The notes: generated by a model from the letters alone, not told the origin. DNA of 64,000 nucleotides from Methanomethylovorans sp. PtaU1.Bin093 (GCF_002067275.1 NZ_MVQX01000013.1:62001-126000); one strand, 5' to 3'; positions 26,711 to 36,290 are shown, counted from the first letter of the stretch. Program-made: numbers and translations.

Positions 26711-27307
26711 ATGAAAGCATCAGTTCTTTTCAGCGGTGGAAAGGACAGTTCTCTGTCGGCTATACTGCTTGAGCCGTTCTTTGAAATAGAATTGGTGACC
26801 TGTACCTTCGGTGTGCTCCCTGTGGGCGAGGTTGCCAGAAAAGCGGCTGAAAGGCTCGGTTTTCCCCACCGGACCCTTGAACTTGACAGGCAGGTGCTGG
26901 AAGAGGCCTATGGTTTCCTTCTAAGGGATGGTTTCCCCAGAAGCGCCATAAACCATATCCATTACATGGCTGTGGAACGGCTTGCTTACGAGAAGGATGT
27001 TTCAGCAGTTATTGATGGAGTGCGCAGGGATGACCGTGTTCCCGTATTGACCATTGGTCAGTCCCGCAGCATAGAGGACAGGTCAGGTATAATGTATATA
27101 TGTCCGCTAAAGGGATACGGCAGATCTGCTGTTGATCTTCTGGTAAATAAACATCTGATAATAGAGGAAGGCCAAAGTTCAGAGGTCCTAAAAGCAGATT
27201 ATGAAACGGAATTGCGTGAGATCATACGTCAAAGGCATGGTGAAAATATGATCGGGAAGCTTTTTCCCTCTCATGTTCAGTCTCATGTCATTGGCCGTAA
27301 GAGCTAA
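26711..27307 (+). CDS. PP-loop ATP pyrophosphatase family protein
   Basis: A 198-residue protein of the N-type ATP pyrophosphatase (adenine nucleotide alpha hydrolase) superfamily. The PP-loop SGGKDSSLS is at residues 8-16. Its substrate is unknown; relatives modify tRNA or make amide and thio groups. DGVRRDDRVPVLTIGQSRSI is a second conserved block. Ten bases after the PDCD5 gene, so likely co-transcribed with translation genes. Confidence 0.82.
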   Translation: MKASVLFSGGKDSSLSAILLEPFFEIELVTCTFGVLPVGEVARKAAERLGFPHRTLELDRQVLEEAYGFLLRDGFPRSAINHIHYMAVERLAYEKDVSAVIDGVRRDDRVPVLTIGQSRSIEDRSGIMYICPLKGYGRSAVDLLVNKHLIIEEGQSSEVLKADYETELREIIRQRHGENMIGKLFPSHVQSHVIGRKS

Positions 27308-27443
27308 TATATTATCGCGAGTGAACAATACATATCCAATACATATCTTAAACGGATATCTATAAACACAGCAAAATCTACAATAAAGCCAAACTTTGAT
27401 ATACATCTTATTCGATTTATGATTCCATAGATAGGTGAGACAA

Positions 27444-27599
27444 GTGAGCCAGAATACTAAAGGACAAAAAATTAGGCTTGCAAAAGCACACAGGCAGAAC
27501 CACAGGGTTCCAACTTGGGTGATTATCAAGACCTCCAGAAAGGTTGTAGGTCATCCAAAGAGGAGAAGCTGGAGAAGAAGCGATCTGGATGCGAAGTAA
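27444..27599 (+). CDS. rpl39e: 50S ribosomal protein L39e
   Basis: A 51-residue, very basic protein starting with GTG after [31 protein letters not shown] followed by [14 protein letters not shown] and the end [13 protein letters not shown]. This is the L39e signature. It is followed 13 bases later by L31e. It opens the ribosomal sub-operon; the spacer before it contains TATA-like sequence. Confidence 0.97.
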   Translation: MSQNTKGQKIRLAKAHRQNHRVPTWVIIKTSRKVVGHPKRRSWRRSDLDAK

Positions 27600-27612
27600 G
27601 TAGGTGATGATG

Positions 27613-27879
27613 ATGGCAGAAGATGCAGTTAAAGAGCAGGTCTATACGATCCCCCTGCGTTCAATAAAAGAACTACCCAGGTACAGAAGGGCGGATAAGG
27701 CTATGACGCTCATAAGGAATTACCTTACAAAACACATGAAGGTAGGATCCGATCAGGTAAAGTTGCACGCGACCATTAATGAGAAAGTGTGGGAAAGAGG
27801 TATGCAGAAGCCCCCATCCTTTATAAGGGTACGTGCTGCGAAGTTTGAAGATGGAGTGGTAGAGGCAGAACTTGCCTGA
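27613..27879 (+). CDS. rpl31e: 50S ribosomal protein L31e
   Basis: An 88-residue L31e: EQVYTIPLRSIKELPRYRRA, DKAMTLIRNYLTKHMKV and a C-terminal beta segment FIRVRAAKFEDGVVEAELA. Three ATGs in tandem (27607, 27610, 27613) follow GGTGAT; the last gives the expected MAEDAVKEQ N-terminus and best spacing. Confidence 0.96.
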   Translation: MAEDAVKEQVYTIPLRSIKELPRYRRADKAMTLIRNYLTKHMKVGSDQVKLHATINEKVWERGMQKPPSFIRVRAAKFEDGVVEAELA

Positions 27880-27921
27880 AACTGCTACCCTATCTTATTT
27901 CAGAAAGCGAAGTACATTGGA

Positions 27922-28587
27922 ATGATGATCCCTACTCTGGATATAATGGATACCCCTGTGATCGGGGTTTTCGCAACTTGTACGGAAGATGTTGCTCTGG
28001 TGCCGTGTGGCACAAAAGCAAATGCCAAGGACTTTATAGCTGACAATTTACATGTTCAGGTACTTGAGGTCATAATGAGCCAGAGCAGTGTGGTCGGCTC
28101 TATGATAAGGGGCAATTCAAATGGATTTATTGTTCCCAGAGGTGGTTTTGTTGAGGGCTTGGAAGGTATAGGTCTTACTATATCGGGTCTTCCTGATAAG
28201 TTGAATGCAGTTGGAAATATTGTTCTATCCAACGATTCAGCTGCTCTTGTCCACCCGGATCTGTCTGACAAATCTATAGATATCATTGCGCAAACCTTGA
28301 AAGTGGATGTGCACAGGGGTACTATCGCAGGTCTGAAAACAGTAGGTATGGCCGGGACGGCAACAAACAAGGGACTGCTTGTGCATCCCAGGGCCACTGC
28401 GCAGGAGCTGGCATTCCTTGAAGATATATTTGAACTGCCTGTGGATGTGGGAACTACCAATTACGGCACTCCGATGGTAGGCTCAGGCCTGCTGGCAAAT
28501 TCCAAAGGGTATGTGGCAGGTTCAAAGACCACCGGCTATGAGCTGGGCAGGATCGAGGGTGCTCTGGGTTTTATTGCGAAAGAGTAA
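27922..28587 (+). CDS. eif6: Translation initiation factor aIF6
   Basis: A 221-residue anti-association factor that binds the 50S subunit. It has the five-fold pseudo-symmetric repeat, seen as recurring G-x-I-x-x-N/L segments, and blocks such as NANGFIVP-like [21 protein letters not shown] and [17 protein letters not shown]. Start is ATG 27922 or the adjacent ATG 27925. Gene order L39e-L31e-aIF6-L18a-prefoldin-FtsY is the classic archaeal cluster. Confidence 0.96.
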   Translation: MMIPTLDIMDTPVIGVFATCTEDVALVPCGTKANAKDFIADNLHVQVLEVIMSQSSVVGSMIRGNSNGFIVPRGGFVEGLEGIGLTISGLPDKLNAVGNIVLSNDSAALVHPDLSDKSIDIIAQTLKVDVHRGTIAGLKTVGMAGTATNKGLLVHPRATAQELAFLEDIFELPVDVGTTNYGTPMVGSGLLANSKGYVAGSKTTGYELGRIEGALGFIAKE

Positions 28588-28618
28588 GAATATTTCAATC
28601 TATATATGGGTGATCGAT

Positions 28619-28795
28619 ATGAAGGACTTTGTTGTTAAAGGGAAGTTCAAAGCCGGATGTGAATGGGAAAAATTCACCAAGCAAGTTGTTAGCCAGAATG
28701 AGAAAAATGCAGAGGATAAGGTATATTCTCTCTTTGGCAGCAAGCATGGCATTAAAAGGATGTTTGTAAAGATAGAAAGTATTGCTGAGGCATGA
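28619..28795 (+). CDS. rpl18a: 50S ribosomal protein L18a (LX)
   Basis: A 58-residue protein [20 protein letters not shown]..., with the C-terminal [13 protein letters not shown]. Size and pattern match archaeal L18a/LX. The start at 28619 follows GGGTGATCGAT and was chosen over a 36-codon upstream extension that overlaps aif6. Confidence 0.94.
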   Translation: MKDFVVKGKFKAGCEWEKFTKQVVSQNEKNAEDKVYSLFGSKHGIKRMFVKIESIAEA

Positions 28796-28798
28796 TCC

Positions 28799-29233
28799 AT
28801 GGCAGAGATGAATGACACGGACCCCCGCAGCCTCTTGATGCAGCACCGTGAGTATCAGCGCAGAGCAGAAGCTTTACAGCAGCAGATTAGCATGGTAAGT
28901 CTGTCTGCACAGGACTGCCAGCGGGCCATCGCTACCATTGAGGAGCTGGAAAAAGAGAGGGCAGGTGCTCAGACCATGGTTCCTATTGGGTCCGGTTCAT
29001 TCGTCTATGCTAACCTCGATATGATCGATAAAGTAGTGGTCAATGTTGGGGCTGGTATCAGTATCGAGAAATCCGTTCCTGAAGCAAAGGAAATTCTTCA
29101 GAGACGTAAGAGCGAGCTTGATAAGATACTGGAAAAGATGAATACCACTCTCGGACAATTGGCTCAGGGTATGCAGTCCATCGAAGCTCAGGTAGCCGCA
29201 CTGCAGCAGGGTGTACAGTCAGGCACCCAGTGA
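28799..29233 (+). CDS. pfdA: Prefoldin subunit alpha
   Basis: A 144-residue subunit of the hexameric ATP-independent chaperone prefoldin. Long N- and C-terminal helices flank the beta hairpin region MVPIGSGSFVYANL and KVVVNVGAGISIEK, the GimC alpha signature. It starts three bases after L18a. Confidence 0.95.
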   Translation: MAEMNDTDPRSLLMQHREYQRRAEALQQQISMVSLSAQDCQRAIATIEELEKERAGAQTMVPIGSGSFVYANLDMIDKVVVNVGAGISIEKSVPEAKEILQRRKSELDKILEKMNTTLGQLAQGMQSIEAQVAALQQGVQSGTQ

Positions 29234-29266
29234 TTTTTTTTCTGTCATTTCCGCAGAGTTGATCGT

Positions 29267-30409
29267 ATGTTCAATAAACTAAAAGAAAAGCTCAGCGGCT
29301 TTACAAAAAGTCTCGGCAAGCAGATCGATGAAAAGGCCGTTCCTGTGGAGCCTGTTCAGGAAGAAGTAGCGGAAATACCTTTTGTTTCTCCCTCAGAAAC
29401 AGAGCAGCAGCCTCTAGTTGATACTGCAAGCGAAATTACTATCGATGAGGTAGAACCGCAGAAGGCTTTTGTATCAGATCAGAATTTAGATACAAAAGCT
29501 TCCAGATCCCAGGAGCAAAAGAAGACCGGCCTTATAAGCAAGGCAAAGGCTCTGGTCTTTGAGCGCGAGTTCATTCTGGACGAGAAGGACCTGGAAGAAC
29601 CTCTGTGGGATCTCCAGATCGCCTTGCTAGAAAGCGATATTGCTCTTACTGTTGCGGAAGCTATTACGGAGGCTGTGAGATCCGAGCTTGTAGGCTCCCG
29701 CAGGAAGATCGGTAAGGATACCACTGATATTGTTGAGCAGGCTTTACGCAATGCTTTATATGATGTGATGAGTGCAAATATCTTTGACCTTGATGATTAT
29801 GTCAGAAATGCCAGGAAGCCAGTGCACATTGTCTTTGTTGGCATCAACGGCACCGGAAAGACCACCAGCATCGCTAAGGCCGCAAAACGTTTCAAGGACA
29901 TGGGATATTCCGTAGTCCTTGCAGCAGGTGACACCTTCAGGGCAGGTGCCATCGACCAGCTGCAGATACATGGTGACAGGGTAGGCGTAAAAGTGATCCG
30001 GCATCAGGAAGGCGGCGACCCCGCAGCAGTTGTTTACGATGCGATGCAATATGCTAAAGCCCATAAGGCCGATATAGTGCTTTCAGATACTGCAGGCCGT
30101 ATGCACACCAACCTCAATCTCATGGAACAGCTCAAGAAGGTCTGCAGGGTAAGTGCTCCAGATCTTATTATTTTCGTGGACGAGGCCGTAGCAGGCAACG
30201 ATGCCGTAGAGAGGGCAGCCCAGTTCAACGAAGCCGTGCCCATAAACGGTTCCATTTTAACCAAGACGGATGCAGACGCCAAAGGAGGCGCTGCTATATC
30301 CATTGCATATATCACGGGCAAACCTATCCTGTTCTTAGGCATGGGTCAGGGTTACGATGATCTGAAGAAGTTCGATCCTAAGTGGTTCGTGGATCAGATC
30401 TTTGAGTGA
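29267..30409 (+). CDS. ftsY: Signal recognition particle receptor FtsY
   Basis: A 380-residue GTPase that docks SRP-ribosome complexes at the membrane. An acidic, low-complexity A domain (to about residue 85) precedes the N domain and the G domain with the P-loop GINGTGKTTS (about residues 192-201), AGDTFRAGAIDQL, SDTAGRMHTN and TKTDADAKGG. It ends the translation/secretion cluster. Confidence 0.97.
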   Translation: MFNKLKEKLSGFTKSLGKQIDEKAVPVEPVQEEVAEIPFVSPSETEQQPLVDTASEITIDEVEPQKAFVSDQNLDTKASRSQEQKKTGLISKAKALVFEREFILDEKDLEEPLWDLQIALLESDIALTVAEAITEAVRSELVGSRRKIGKDTTDIVEQALRNALYDVMSANIFDLDDYVRNARKPVHIVFVGINGTGKTTSIAKAAKRFKDMGYSVVLAAGDTFRAGAIDQLQIHGDRVGVKVIRHQEGGDPAAVVYDAMQYAKAHKADIVLSDTAGRMHTNLNLMEQLKKVCRVSAPDLIIFVDEAVAGNDAVERAAQFNEAVPINGSILTKTDADAKGGAAISIAYITGKPILFLGMGQGYDDLKKFDPKWFVDQIFE

Positions 30410-30451
30410 TATGATCTTATTTTATATGATTTTTTAAAATGGTGCAGCAGC

Positions 30452-31231
30452 CTATTGGCCACTGCATCCGGTCTTCAGTTCCCTGGATAATTGTTCCAAT
30501 CTTTCTTCCACATTGTCCTGGGAAGCTATGATGTTCACAAAGGCCGATCCCACTATTACGGCATCAGCACCTGCTGCTATCACCTCTGCAGCCTGCTTTC
30601 CATTGGAGATACCAAACCCAACTGCCCTGGGAAGGGTTGTGTTAACTTTCTCCAGGATCTCCTTTGTGGACCTTGCCACATCAGCACGGGCTCCTGTGAC
30701 TCCCAGGCGGGATACTATATATAAGAATCCTGAACCTTTACTGAATATCTTCTGCATCCTGTCCCTGTCCGTTACAGGAGTTACCATGAATATCATGTCA
30801 ACACCATGTGCTTTACAGGCTTTGAGGATATCTTCGGCTTCCTCTATGGGCAGATCAGGCACTATTATGCCGGTGATGCCTGATGCAGCACAGTCCTTCA
30901 CGAATGTTTCCACACCTCTTCTGAAGATGAGGTTATAGTATGTCATGCATACCAGTGGCACTTGCTCTTTAATGGATGCAGCAAGTTCAAAATAGACGTC
31001 CGGGTTCATACCGGCTTCCAGAGACCTGTCAGATGCAGCCTGGATCGTAGGTCCGTCTGCCACAGGGTCTGAGAAAGGCAAGCCCAGTTCCACTATGTCA
31101 GCTCCACCCTTTACAAGTGCGTGCACATATTTTCCAGTGTCTTCTGAACTGGGATCTCCTGCACAGACATAAACAATGAGGGCTTTCTCATTCTTTGCTT
31201 TCAGTTCACGGAACTTATCTGCTATTCTCAT
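30452..31231 (-). CDS. trpA: Tryptophan synthase alpha subunit
   Basis: A 259-residue TIM barrel that cleaves indole-3-glycerol phosphate. The catalytic Glu is in [20 protein letters not shown] and Asp in [14 protein letters not shown]; the phosphate-binding loop is GFGISNGKQ and VGSAFVNII. Its ATG overlaps the trpB stop by four bases (ATGA). It ends the operon. Confidence 0.97.
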   Translation of the reverse strand: MRIADKFRELKAKNEKALIVYVCAGDPSSEDTGKYVHALVKGGADIVELGLPFSDPVADGPTIQAASDRSLEAGMNPDVYFELAASIKEQVPLVCMTYYNLIFRRGVETFVKDCAASGITGIIVPDLPIEEAEDILKACKAHGVDMIFMVTPVTDRDRMQKIFSKGSGFLYIVSRLGVTGARADVARSTKEILEKVNTTLPRAVGFGISNGKQAAEVIAAGADAVIVGSAFVNIIASQDNVEERLEQLSRELKTGCSGQ

Positions 31232-32427
31232 AATTTCTCCTCGCTGGCAGTTGTTTTTACCTTCAATACGGTCTCAAGGTCTTTGTCCCCTCTTCCGGAC
31301 AGGCTCACCACCACCAGATCCCCAAGTTCACCGGTATCTGCCATTTTCTTTATGTAAGCCAGTGCATGAGATGATTCCAGCGCCGGGATTATACCCTCAA
31401 GCCTGCAAAGCTCATGGAACGCATCCAGAGCTTCTTTATCATTGACACTGCCGGGCTGAATTCTGCCTGTCTCTGCCAGATGAGCAAGCTCAGGTCCCAC
31501 CCCGGAGTAATCCAGTCCTGCGGATACAGATGTAGATTCAAGGATCTGTCCGTACTTATCCTGCAGGATAAGCGTTCTTGCACCCTGCAGGATCCCCTCC
31601 TCGCCCGCTCCAAGGGAAGCAGAATGCATTGCGGTCTTCCCCTGCACCTGCATGCCGCAACCTCCCGCCTCCACCGGTAAGAGCTTCACATCAGTATCTT
31701 CTATGAAGGGATGGAATATACCCATGGCGTTGCTTCCCCCGCCTGCACAGGCAACAATGGAGTCAGGAAGCCTTCCTTCCTTTTCCATGATCTGCTGTTT
31801 GACTTCCGTGCCGATCACGCTCTGGAAGTCCCTCACGATCATCGGATAAGGGTGGGGCCCCACGACGGAGCCGATAAGATAGTGTGTATTTTCCACATTC
31901 GTCACCCAATCTCTCAGAGCCTCATTTATCGCATCTTTCAGGGTCATGGATCCGGACCTCACAGGATGCACCTTTGTACCCATAAGTTCCATGCGATACA
32001 CATTCATTCTCTGCCTTTCCACATCCTTTGCACCCATATATACAACAGTCTCAAATCCAAGATTAGCCCCTGCCATAGCAGTTGCAGTGCCATGCTGTCC
32101 GGCTCCAGTTTCAGCGATGATCCTTTTCTTGCCCATGTATTTGGCAAGCAGTGCCTGCCCAATGGTGTTGTTAAGTTTGTGAGCACCGCCGTGCACCAGA
32201 TCCTCACGTTTGAGGTATATCTTTGTACCATATTTCTTGCTAAGGTTCCTTGCATGGTACAGAGGTGTGCTGCGCCCTGCGAACTCCGTAAGATAGTAGT
32301 TCAGCTCCCGGAGAAACTCGGGATCCTCCTTGTATCGCTCGTATTCCTCTTCCAGTTCATTCAATGCCGGCATCAGCACTTCGGGCACGAACTGGCCACC
32401 GAACCTCCCATAAGTAGGCTTTTGCAT
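31228..32427 (-). CDS. trpB: Tryptophan synthase beta subunit
   Basis: A 399-residue PLP enzyme joining indole and serine. The PLP lysine lies in [20 protein letters not shown], and the catalytic Glu in [16 protein letters not shown]. The glycine-rich phosphate loop is [12 protein letters not shown]. It is the standard TrpB1 type, expected to pair with TrpA. Confidence 0.97.
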   Translation of the reverse strand: MQKPTYGRFGGQFVPEVLMPALNELEEEYERYKEDPEFLRELNYYLTEFAGRSTPLYHARNLSKKYGTKIYLKREDLVHGGAHKLNNTIGQALLAKYMGKKRIIAETGAGQHGTATAMAGANLGFETVVYMGAKDVERQRMNVYRMELMGTKVHPVRSGSMTLKDAINEALRDWVTNVENTHYLIGSVVGPHPYPMIVRDFQSVIGTEVKQQIMEKEGRLPDSIVACAGGGSNAMGIFHPFIEDTDVKLLPVEAGGCGMQVQGKTAMHSASLGAGEEGILQGARTLILQDKYGQILESTSVSAGLDYSGVGPELAHLAETGRIQPGSVNDKEALDAFHELCRLEGIIPALESSHALAYIKKMADTGELGDLVVVSLSGRGDKDLETVLKVKTTASEEKL

Positions 32428-32496
32428 AGTTTACACTCCGGTTATCTGTATTGATACTAATTTAGCAATAGGCCGTTTTTAATTGTCTTGATCAGT

Positions 32497-32682
32497 TTAA
32501 TATTCTTCAGGAATTATCAGCCAGGCGATAAAATACGCCGGGATACCTCCTCCACCCAGGAATATCAGAAATATCCACAGGAGCCTTACCAGGGTCGGGT
32601 CGATATTCAGATATGCTCCGATCCCTCCACATACGCCCGCAATGATTCTTTCACTTTTGGACCTGCAAAGTTTTTTGTACAT
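32497..32682 (-). CDS. PspC-domain small membrane protein overlapping trpC
   Basis: A 61-residue PspC domain: KSERIIAGVCGGIGAYLNID followed by PTLVRLLWIFLIFLGGGGIP and AYFIAWLIIPEEY, all signature blocks. Related proteins respond to membrane stress. The ATG follows GGAGGC. Its first 76 bases overlap the end of trpC in another frame. It occupies the place where trpF is found in many trp operons. Confidence 0.88.
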   Translation of the reverse strand: MYKKLCRSKSERIIAGVCGGIGAYLNIDPTLVRLLWIFLIFLGGGGIPAYFIAWLIIPEEY

Positions 32683-33476
32683 TTTTGTGCCTCCACTAGC
32701 TCCTTTGTCTTATGGTATATATCATCGCTTTTAATTATAGCGGTCCCTATGAGAAGAGCATCGGCACCAGCTTCTATCACTGTTCTTGCATCTGCACATG
32801 AATGTATCCCACTTTCGCTGATGATAACGTGATCGGTGCCATGTTCTGCATCGTATTTCCTTACAAGCGGAGCCAGCACTATGGTATTGTTGAGGCTCAC
32901 TTCCATGGTATGGAAATTCCTGTTATTGATGCCTATTAGTTTTGCATTTGTTGCAAGGGCTATGTGTAGTTCTTCTTCGTTTTGTGTTTCTGCCAGTGGC
33001 TCCATGCCCTTTGCAATAGCAAGGTCTACAAATTCTCCTAATCTGGCTCCAAGCACTCCTGTTATTAACAATATAATGTCGCAGGATGTTTCTCCAAGCT
33101 GTTTTTCATGAATGATGAAGTCCTTCCTGAGCACCGGAACATCCACTTCCCTTCTGACATTTTCTAAGTTAGCAAGCGACCCGTGAAAGAATTTTGGTTC
33201 AGTCAGTACTGAAATAGCAACAGCTCCCGCTTTTTCCATTTGAGTTGCGATGGTGGCTGCTTTTTCCGGCGGTATATCCATATATTTTTGTGAGGGTGAT
33301 GCAGGCTTCACTTCTGAGATAACGGGTATATAACCTTCTATTTGTTTTTTCCGTATAGCAGCCACTATATCTCTTTTCTTGTCCTTTTCTATTTCATGTT
33401 CATCCTGATAAGGAATTTCTATAGCAGCTACCCTTTTAGCCGTTTCATTAAGGATCTGATTAACAACATCGTGCAT
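32607..33476 (-). CDS. trpC: Indole-3-glycerol phosphate synthase with C-terminal extension
   Basis: A 289-residue TIM-barrel enzyme. The catalytic lysines and glutamates are in VISEVKPASPSQKYMD, VLRKDFIIHEKQL and ISESGIHSCAD; the phosphate site includes NNRNFHTMEV. The protein is somewhat long: after the last helix (YHKTKELVEAQK) about 25 residues continue into the pspC gene in a different frame. It is the first gene of the operon; trpD, E, F and G are not in the window. Confidence 0.95.
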   Translation of the reverse strand: MHDVVNQILNETAKRVAAIEIPYQDEHEIEKDKKRDIVAAIRKKQIEGYIPVISEVKPASPSQKYMDIPPEKAATIATQMEKAGAVAISVLTEPKFFHGSLANLENVRREVDVPVLRKDFIIHEKQLGETSCDIILLITGVLGARLGEFVDLAIAKGMEPLAETQNEEELHIALATNAKLIGINNRNFHTMEVSLNNTIVLAPLVRKYDAEHGTDHVIISESGIHSCADARTVIEAGADALLIGTAIIKSDDIYHKTKELVEAQKCTKNFAGPKVKESLRAYVEGSEHI

Positions 33477-33540
33477 TATATCCTCTTTATCTACATTGGT
33501 GTATAACTATGTACATACAATACTTTATACTTAAAGATTT
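33477..33540 (-). promoter_or_regulatory. trpC promoter with a TGTACA element
   Basis: Read on the minus strand, AAGTATAAAGT (complement of about 33522-33532) is a TATA box, and the palindrome TGTACA lies at 33510-33515 between it and the expected transcription start. TGTACA is the core of the TRP box bound by TrpY in Methanothermobacter; a role here is inferred from position. Confidence 0.4.
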
Positions 33541-33763
33541 TGCCAGAGGATGGTAATAATATCCATGTCGTGACACCACTTCTTTTCACGATGAATTCTT
33601 TTTGTATACTTTTGTTCATTCATGGATCGAATTACGCTTCAATTATTAACAAAACACAAGTTCAGGATGTTTAATGTTTGAGATTTGCAACCATATCTTT
33701 TTTATATATTAAATAATAATATAATATCATCCTTATATTATGGATGTTGAAAGGAGAATACAC

Positions 33764-34570
33764 ATGAAAGCAAACAGAAGAAAAACATTATTCAGGAACA
33801 CAGGTGCCCAGGTGGGTATAGGCACTCTTATTATCTTCATTGCAATGGTACTGGTTGCAGCCGTGGCTGCGGCTGTACTTATCCAGACATCGGGTACATT
33901 GCAGCAGAAGGCGCAGTCAACAGGTAAACAGGCAACTCAGGAAGTATCTTCCAACCTTATAGTGAAGAACATTGAAGGTGTGCGTGCAAAGAACAGTGCT
34001 ACTGATATGTCCTCTACCATTGATCTGCTGAAATTGAAGGTTGGTCTGAACGTAGGTAGTCACTCAGTGGATGTGAACCAGGTGGTTGTCTCTATTACTG
34101 ATGGTACCACTGCCAATAACCTCGTATATGCAGGCAATCATAAATCCTATGCAAACATTGGCGCATCAGATGGAGAAATGGACAATTTTAACTCTTCCAA
34201 TGCTACAACTAATCTTCAAACTCTTCTTACACAGCAAACTACTGCAATCACCACGTTTAACAACTGTGATCACTATTTTACAGTAGAGCGTATACGTGAT
34301 GAAGATGCGTCATTCTCCCAGTCTAACCCTGTGATGAACACTGGTGATCTTATCAATGTATACATAGCCACAACTTCCTCCAGCGCAACTGGCTATAGCC
34401 TTGTAAGTACCATCGATACTTCAGCAGGTCTTAAGAATTCGGGCCTTAATCTGGTGCCAAGAAGCGTTGTTAACATCATTCTCACTCCGGAATCAGGTGT
34501 AGTAACGAACGCTGATTTCGTGACGCCTTCATCATATGGTGTGAAAGAGGCTGTACAGCTTTATCCATAA
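33764..34570 (+). CDS. flaB1: Archaellin (flagellin B), first copy
   Basis: A 268-residue archaellin. The class III signal peptide MKANRRKTLFRNTG ends at Gly14, before AQVGIGTLIIFIAMVLVAAV, the conserved hydrophobic core that packs the filament. The C-terminus ends ESGVVTNADFVTPSSYG then KEAVQLYP. The ATG at 33764 follows AAGGAG. Upstream is a very AT-rich promoter. No archaellum assembly genes (flaCDEFGHIJ) are in the window. Confidence 0.95.
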   Translation: MKANRRKTLFRNTGAQVGIGTLIIFIAMVLVAAVAAAVLIQTSGTLQQKAQSTGKQATQEVSSNLIVKNIEGVRAKNSATDMSSTIDLLKLKVGLNVGSHSVDVNQVVVSITDGTTANNLVYAGNHKSYANIGASDGEMDNFNSSNATTNLQTLLTQQTTAITTFNNCDHYFTVERIRDEDASFSQSNPVMNTGDLINVYIATTSSSATGYSLVSTIDTSAGLKNSGLNLVPRSVVNIILTPESGVVTNADFVTPSSYGVKEAVQLYP

Positions 34571-34603
34571 AATCTTCAGTAATTTGTTAAAGGAGGCGAT
34601 CTT

Positions 34604-35389
34604 ATGAAATCTAACAGAAAATATAATTTATACAGAAACAGTAGTGCTCAGGTGGGCATTGGTACCCTTATCATTTTCATTGCCATGGTACTCGTGGCGG
34701 CGGTTGCTGCTGCTGTGCTCATCCAGACATCTGGTACACTGCAGCAGAAAGCCCAATCCACGGGCAAGGAGGCCACTCAGGAAGTTTCGTCCAACCTGAT
34801 CGTGAAAGGCATAGACGGTATCAGGGCCAAGAATTCTGCTGTCGATCTGGCAGGAAATATTTCTCTGCTCAAGTTGAAGGTAGGCCTTAATGTTGGCAGT
34901 TCTTCAGTGGATGTCAACCAGTTGGTCATTTCTATCACTGATGGTACTGGCACGAATAACCTGATCTATGCCAACAATGATAAGACATATGGGTATGCCA
35001 TGAAGGATTTCAATGCTTCTGCAACCGCAGCTGACAATCTGCATGATCTGCTTACAGGCACGCAGGCCACGCCAGGCGCAAATGCAAAATATTACTTCAC
35101 TGTGGACAAGGTCCGTGACGAAGATGGGTCTTTCACTCAGGGAAAGCCGGTAATGAACACAGGTGACCTGGCTATTTTTTATATTTCAACCGTATGTTCA
35201 GGAGACATGACTTTTGACCACATTGGTACTACTAATGTCAATAAGGCCCAGAAAGATTCAGGGCTGGAAGTAGGGCCCAGAACAACTATCAGTATTGTGC
35301 TCACGCCCGAATCAGGTGTGGTGACAAATGCTGATTTCGTAACACCTTCTTCCTATGGTACCAAGGAAACGGTTGTTCTGTATCCATAA
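34604..35389 (+). CDS. flaB2: Archaellin (flagellin B), second copy with Ser at the cleavage position
   Basis: A 261-residue paralogue whose first 55 mature residues are almost identical to the preceding gene (AQVGIGTLIIFIAMVLVAAV and beyond), as is the C-terminus (ESGVVTNADFVTPSSYG); the surface middle part differs. The signal peptide reads MKSNRKYNLYRNSS with Ser where the first copy has the usual Gly before AQVGIG. The ATG follows AAAGGAGGCGATCTT. A hairpin terminator overlaps the stop codon. Confidence 0.95.
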   Translation: MKSNRKYNLYRNSSAQVGIGTLIIFIAMVLVAAVAAAVLIQTSGTLQQKAQSTGKEATQEVSSNLIVKGIDGIRAKNSAVDLAGNISLLKLKVGLNVGSSSVDVNQLVISITDGTGTNNLIYANNDKTYGYAMKDFNASATAADNLHDLLTGTQATPGANAKYYFTVDKVRDEDGSFTQGKPVMNTGDLAIFYISTVCSGDMTFDHIGTTNVNKAQKDSGLEVGPRTTISIVLTPESGVVTNADFVTPSSYGTKETVVLYP

Positions 35390-35419
35390 GGTGAGTATTC
35401 TCACCTTTAATTTTTTATT
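35388..35419 (+). terminator. Hairpin terminator after the archaellin genes
   Basis: AAGGTGAG (35388-35395), loop TATT, CTCACCTT (35400-35407), then TAATTTTTT: an eight-pair perfect stem with a T-rich tail. The stem begins inside the flaB2 stop codon. Confidence 0.8.
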
Positions 35420-35609
35420 CGGGCATTTTCTTCAATATTGGTATCGTATTTATTTTCTTTCTAAATAGATCTCTTTTCGCTTTAAGATAGTTTTGGATCA
35501 ACAGCATTTCACTTATAGCATTTACTTGCTTCTCTTGATCATTCATAACCCCTTTAATTAAAGCAAAGAAAAAAAATACAAGCCTCACCTTTATTGTAAA
35601 GCGAGGTGA

Positions 35610-36130
35610 GTCACAGAATCCACATGTAAGAGTTCCAGTCACAGAAAGAATGGTATAGTCAATGGATGTCAACGATACAAATGCCACGAATTAGGGGAAC
35701 TAAAAAGCGAAAATGAGATTTCTGTCGTTGAACTGGATGAGGTGCACACTTACATCGGGAACAAAAAAAATATTGCTGGATCTGGATTGCTGTTGATGGG
35801 GTTAGGAACAAATTCATCAACTGCTCTTTTGGTAATAGAGGAACAGAAACCGGACAAAAACTCTGGGGACATTTAGAGGGGAAAGAGATTTAAAGAGTGA
35901 TGACCGATCACTGGAAGGCATATGCAGAGTTCCTTCCGGATACGATCCATACGCGATCCAAAGCTGAAACATATACTGTTGAAGGATATAGCAGCATATA
36001 GAGGCACTTTCTGGCAAGGTTGAGACGAAAGACAAAGTGTTATACCAAGAGTCTTGAAATGTTGAAGTACTCTGTTCTTCTATTAATGAAATACATACAT
36101 AAGGAATTAGCTATGTTTAGTTAACAATGC
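35610..36130 (+). pseudogene. Decayed IS1-family transposase
   Basis: Fragments of one transposase are recognisable in shifted frames: an N-terminal zinc-finger-like piece (CKSSSHRKNGIVNGCQRYKC), the middle ISVVELDEVHTYIGNKKN, then, after stops, DHWKAYAEFLPDTIH and RHFLARLRRKTKCYTKS. These match the order of IS1-type transposases: zinc ribbon, catalytic VELDE.HTYIG.K, and the C-terminal R..LARL.RKTKCY. At least two stop codons and frame changes break it. It lies just after the archaellin genes. The flanks to 36290 hold more open sequence of unknown origin; terminal repeats were not resolved. Confidence 0.75.
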
Positions 36131-36290
36131 CTTAAAAGAAAGTATGATGAAGAAATAAAGGCAAGCCAATACTGGGATCAACTAAAAGAAGTCAAAATCA
36201 AATTATTAATACATAACCTTGACAGATATGTCAAGGTTGCTCAAATGAGCATTTCTACAGAGCCTCTTTTTCAAAAAAGCATAACTTGCA

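Noticed and set aside
35415..35687. A 90-residue minus-strand frame
   Set aside because: It overlaps the IS1 remnant and the archaellin terminator, and its Phe-rich middle is not protein-like.
36130..36290. Continuation of an open frame after the IS1 remnant, rich in Lys and Glu
   Set aside because: It has no start codon of its own and follows a stop in the broken transposase frame. It may be part of the relic but cannot be called a gene.
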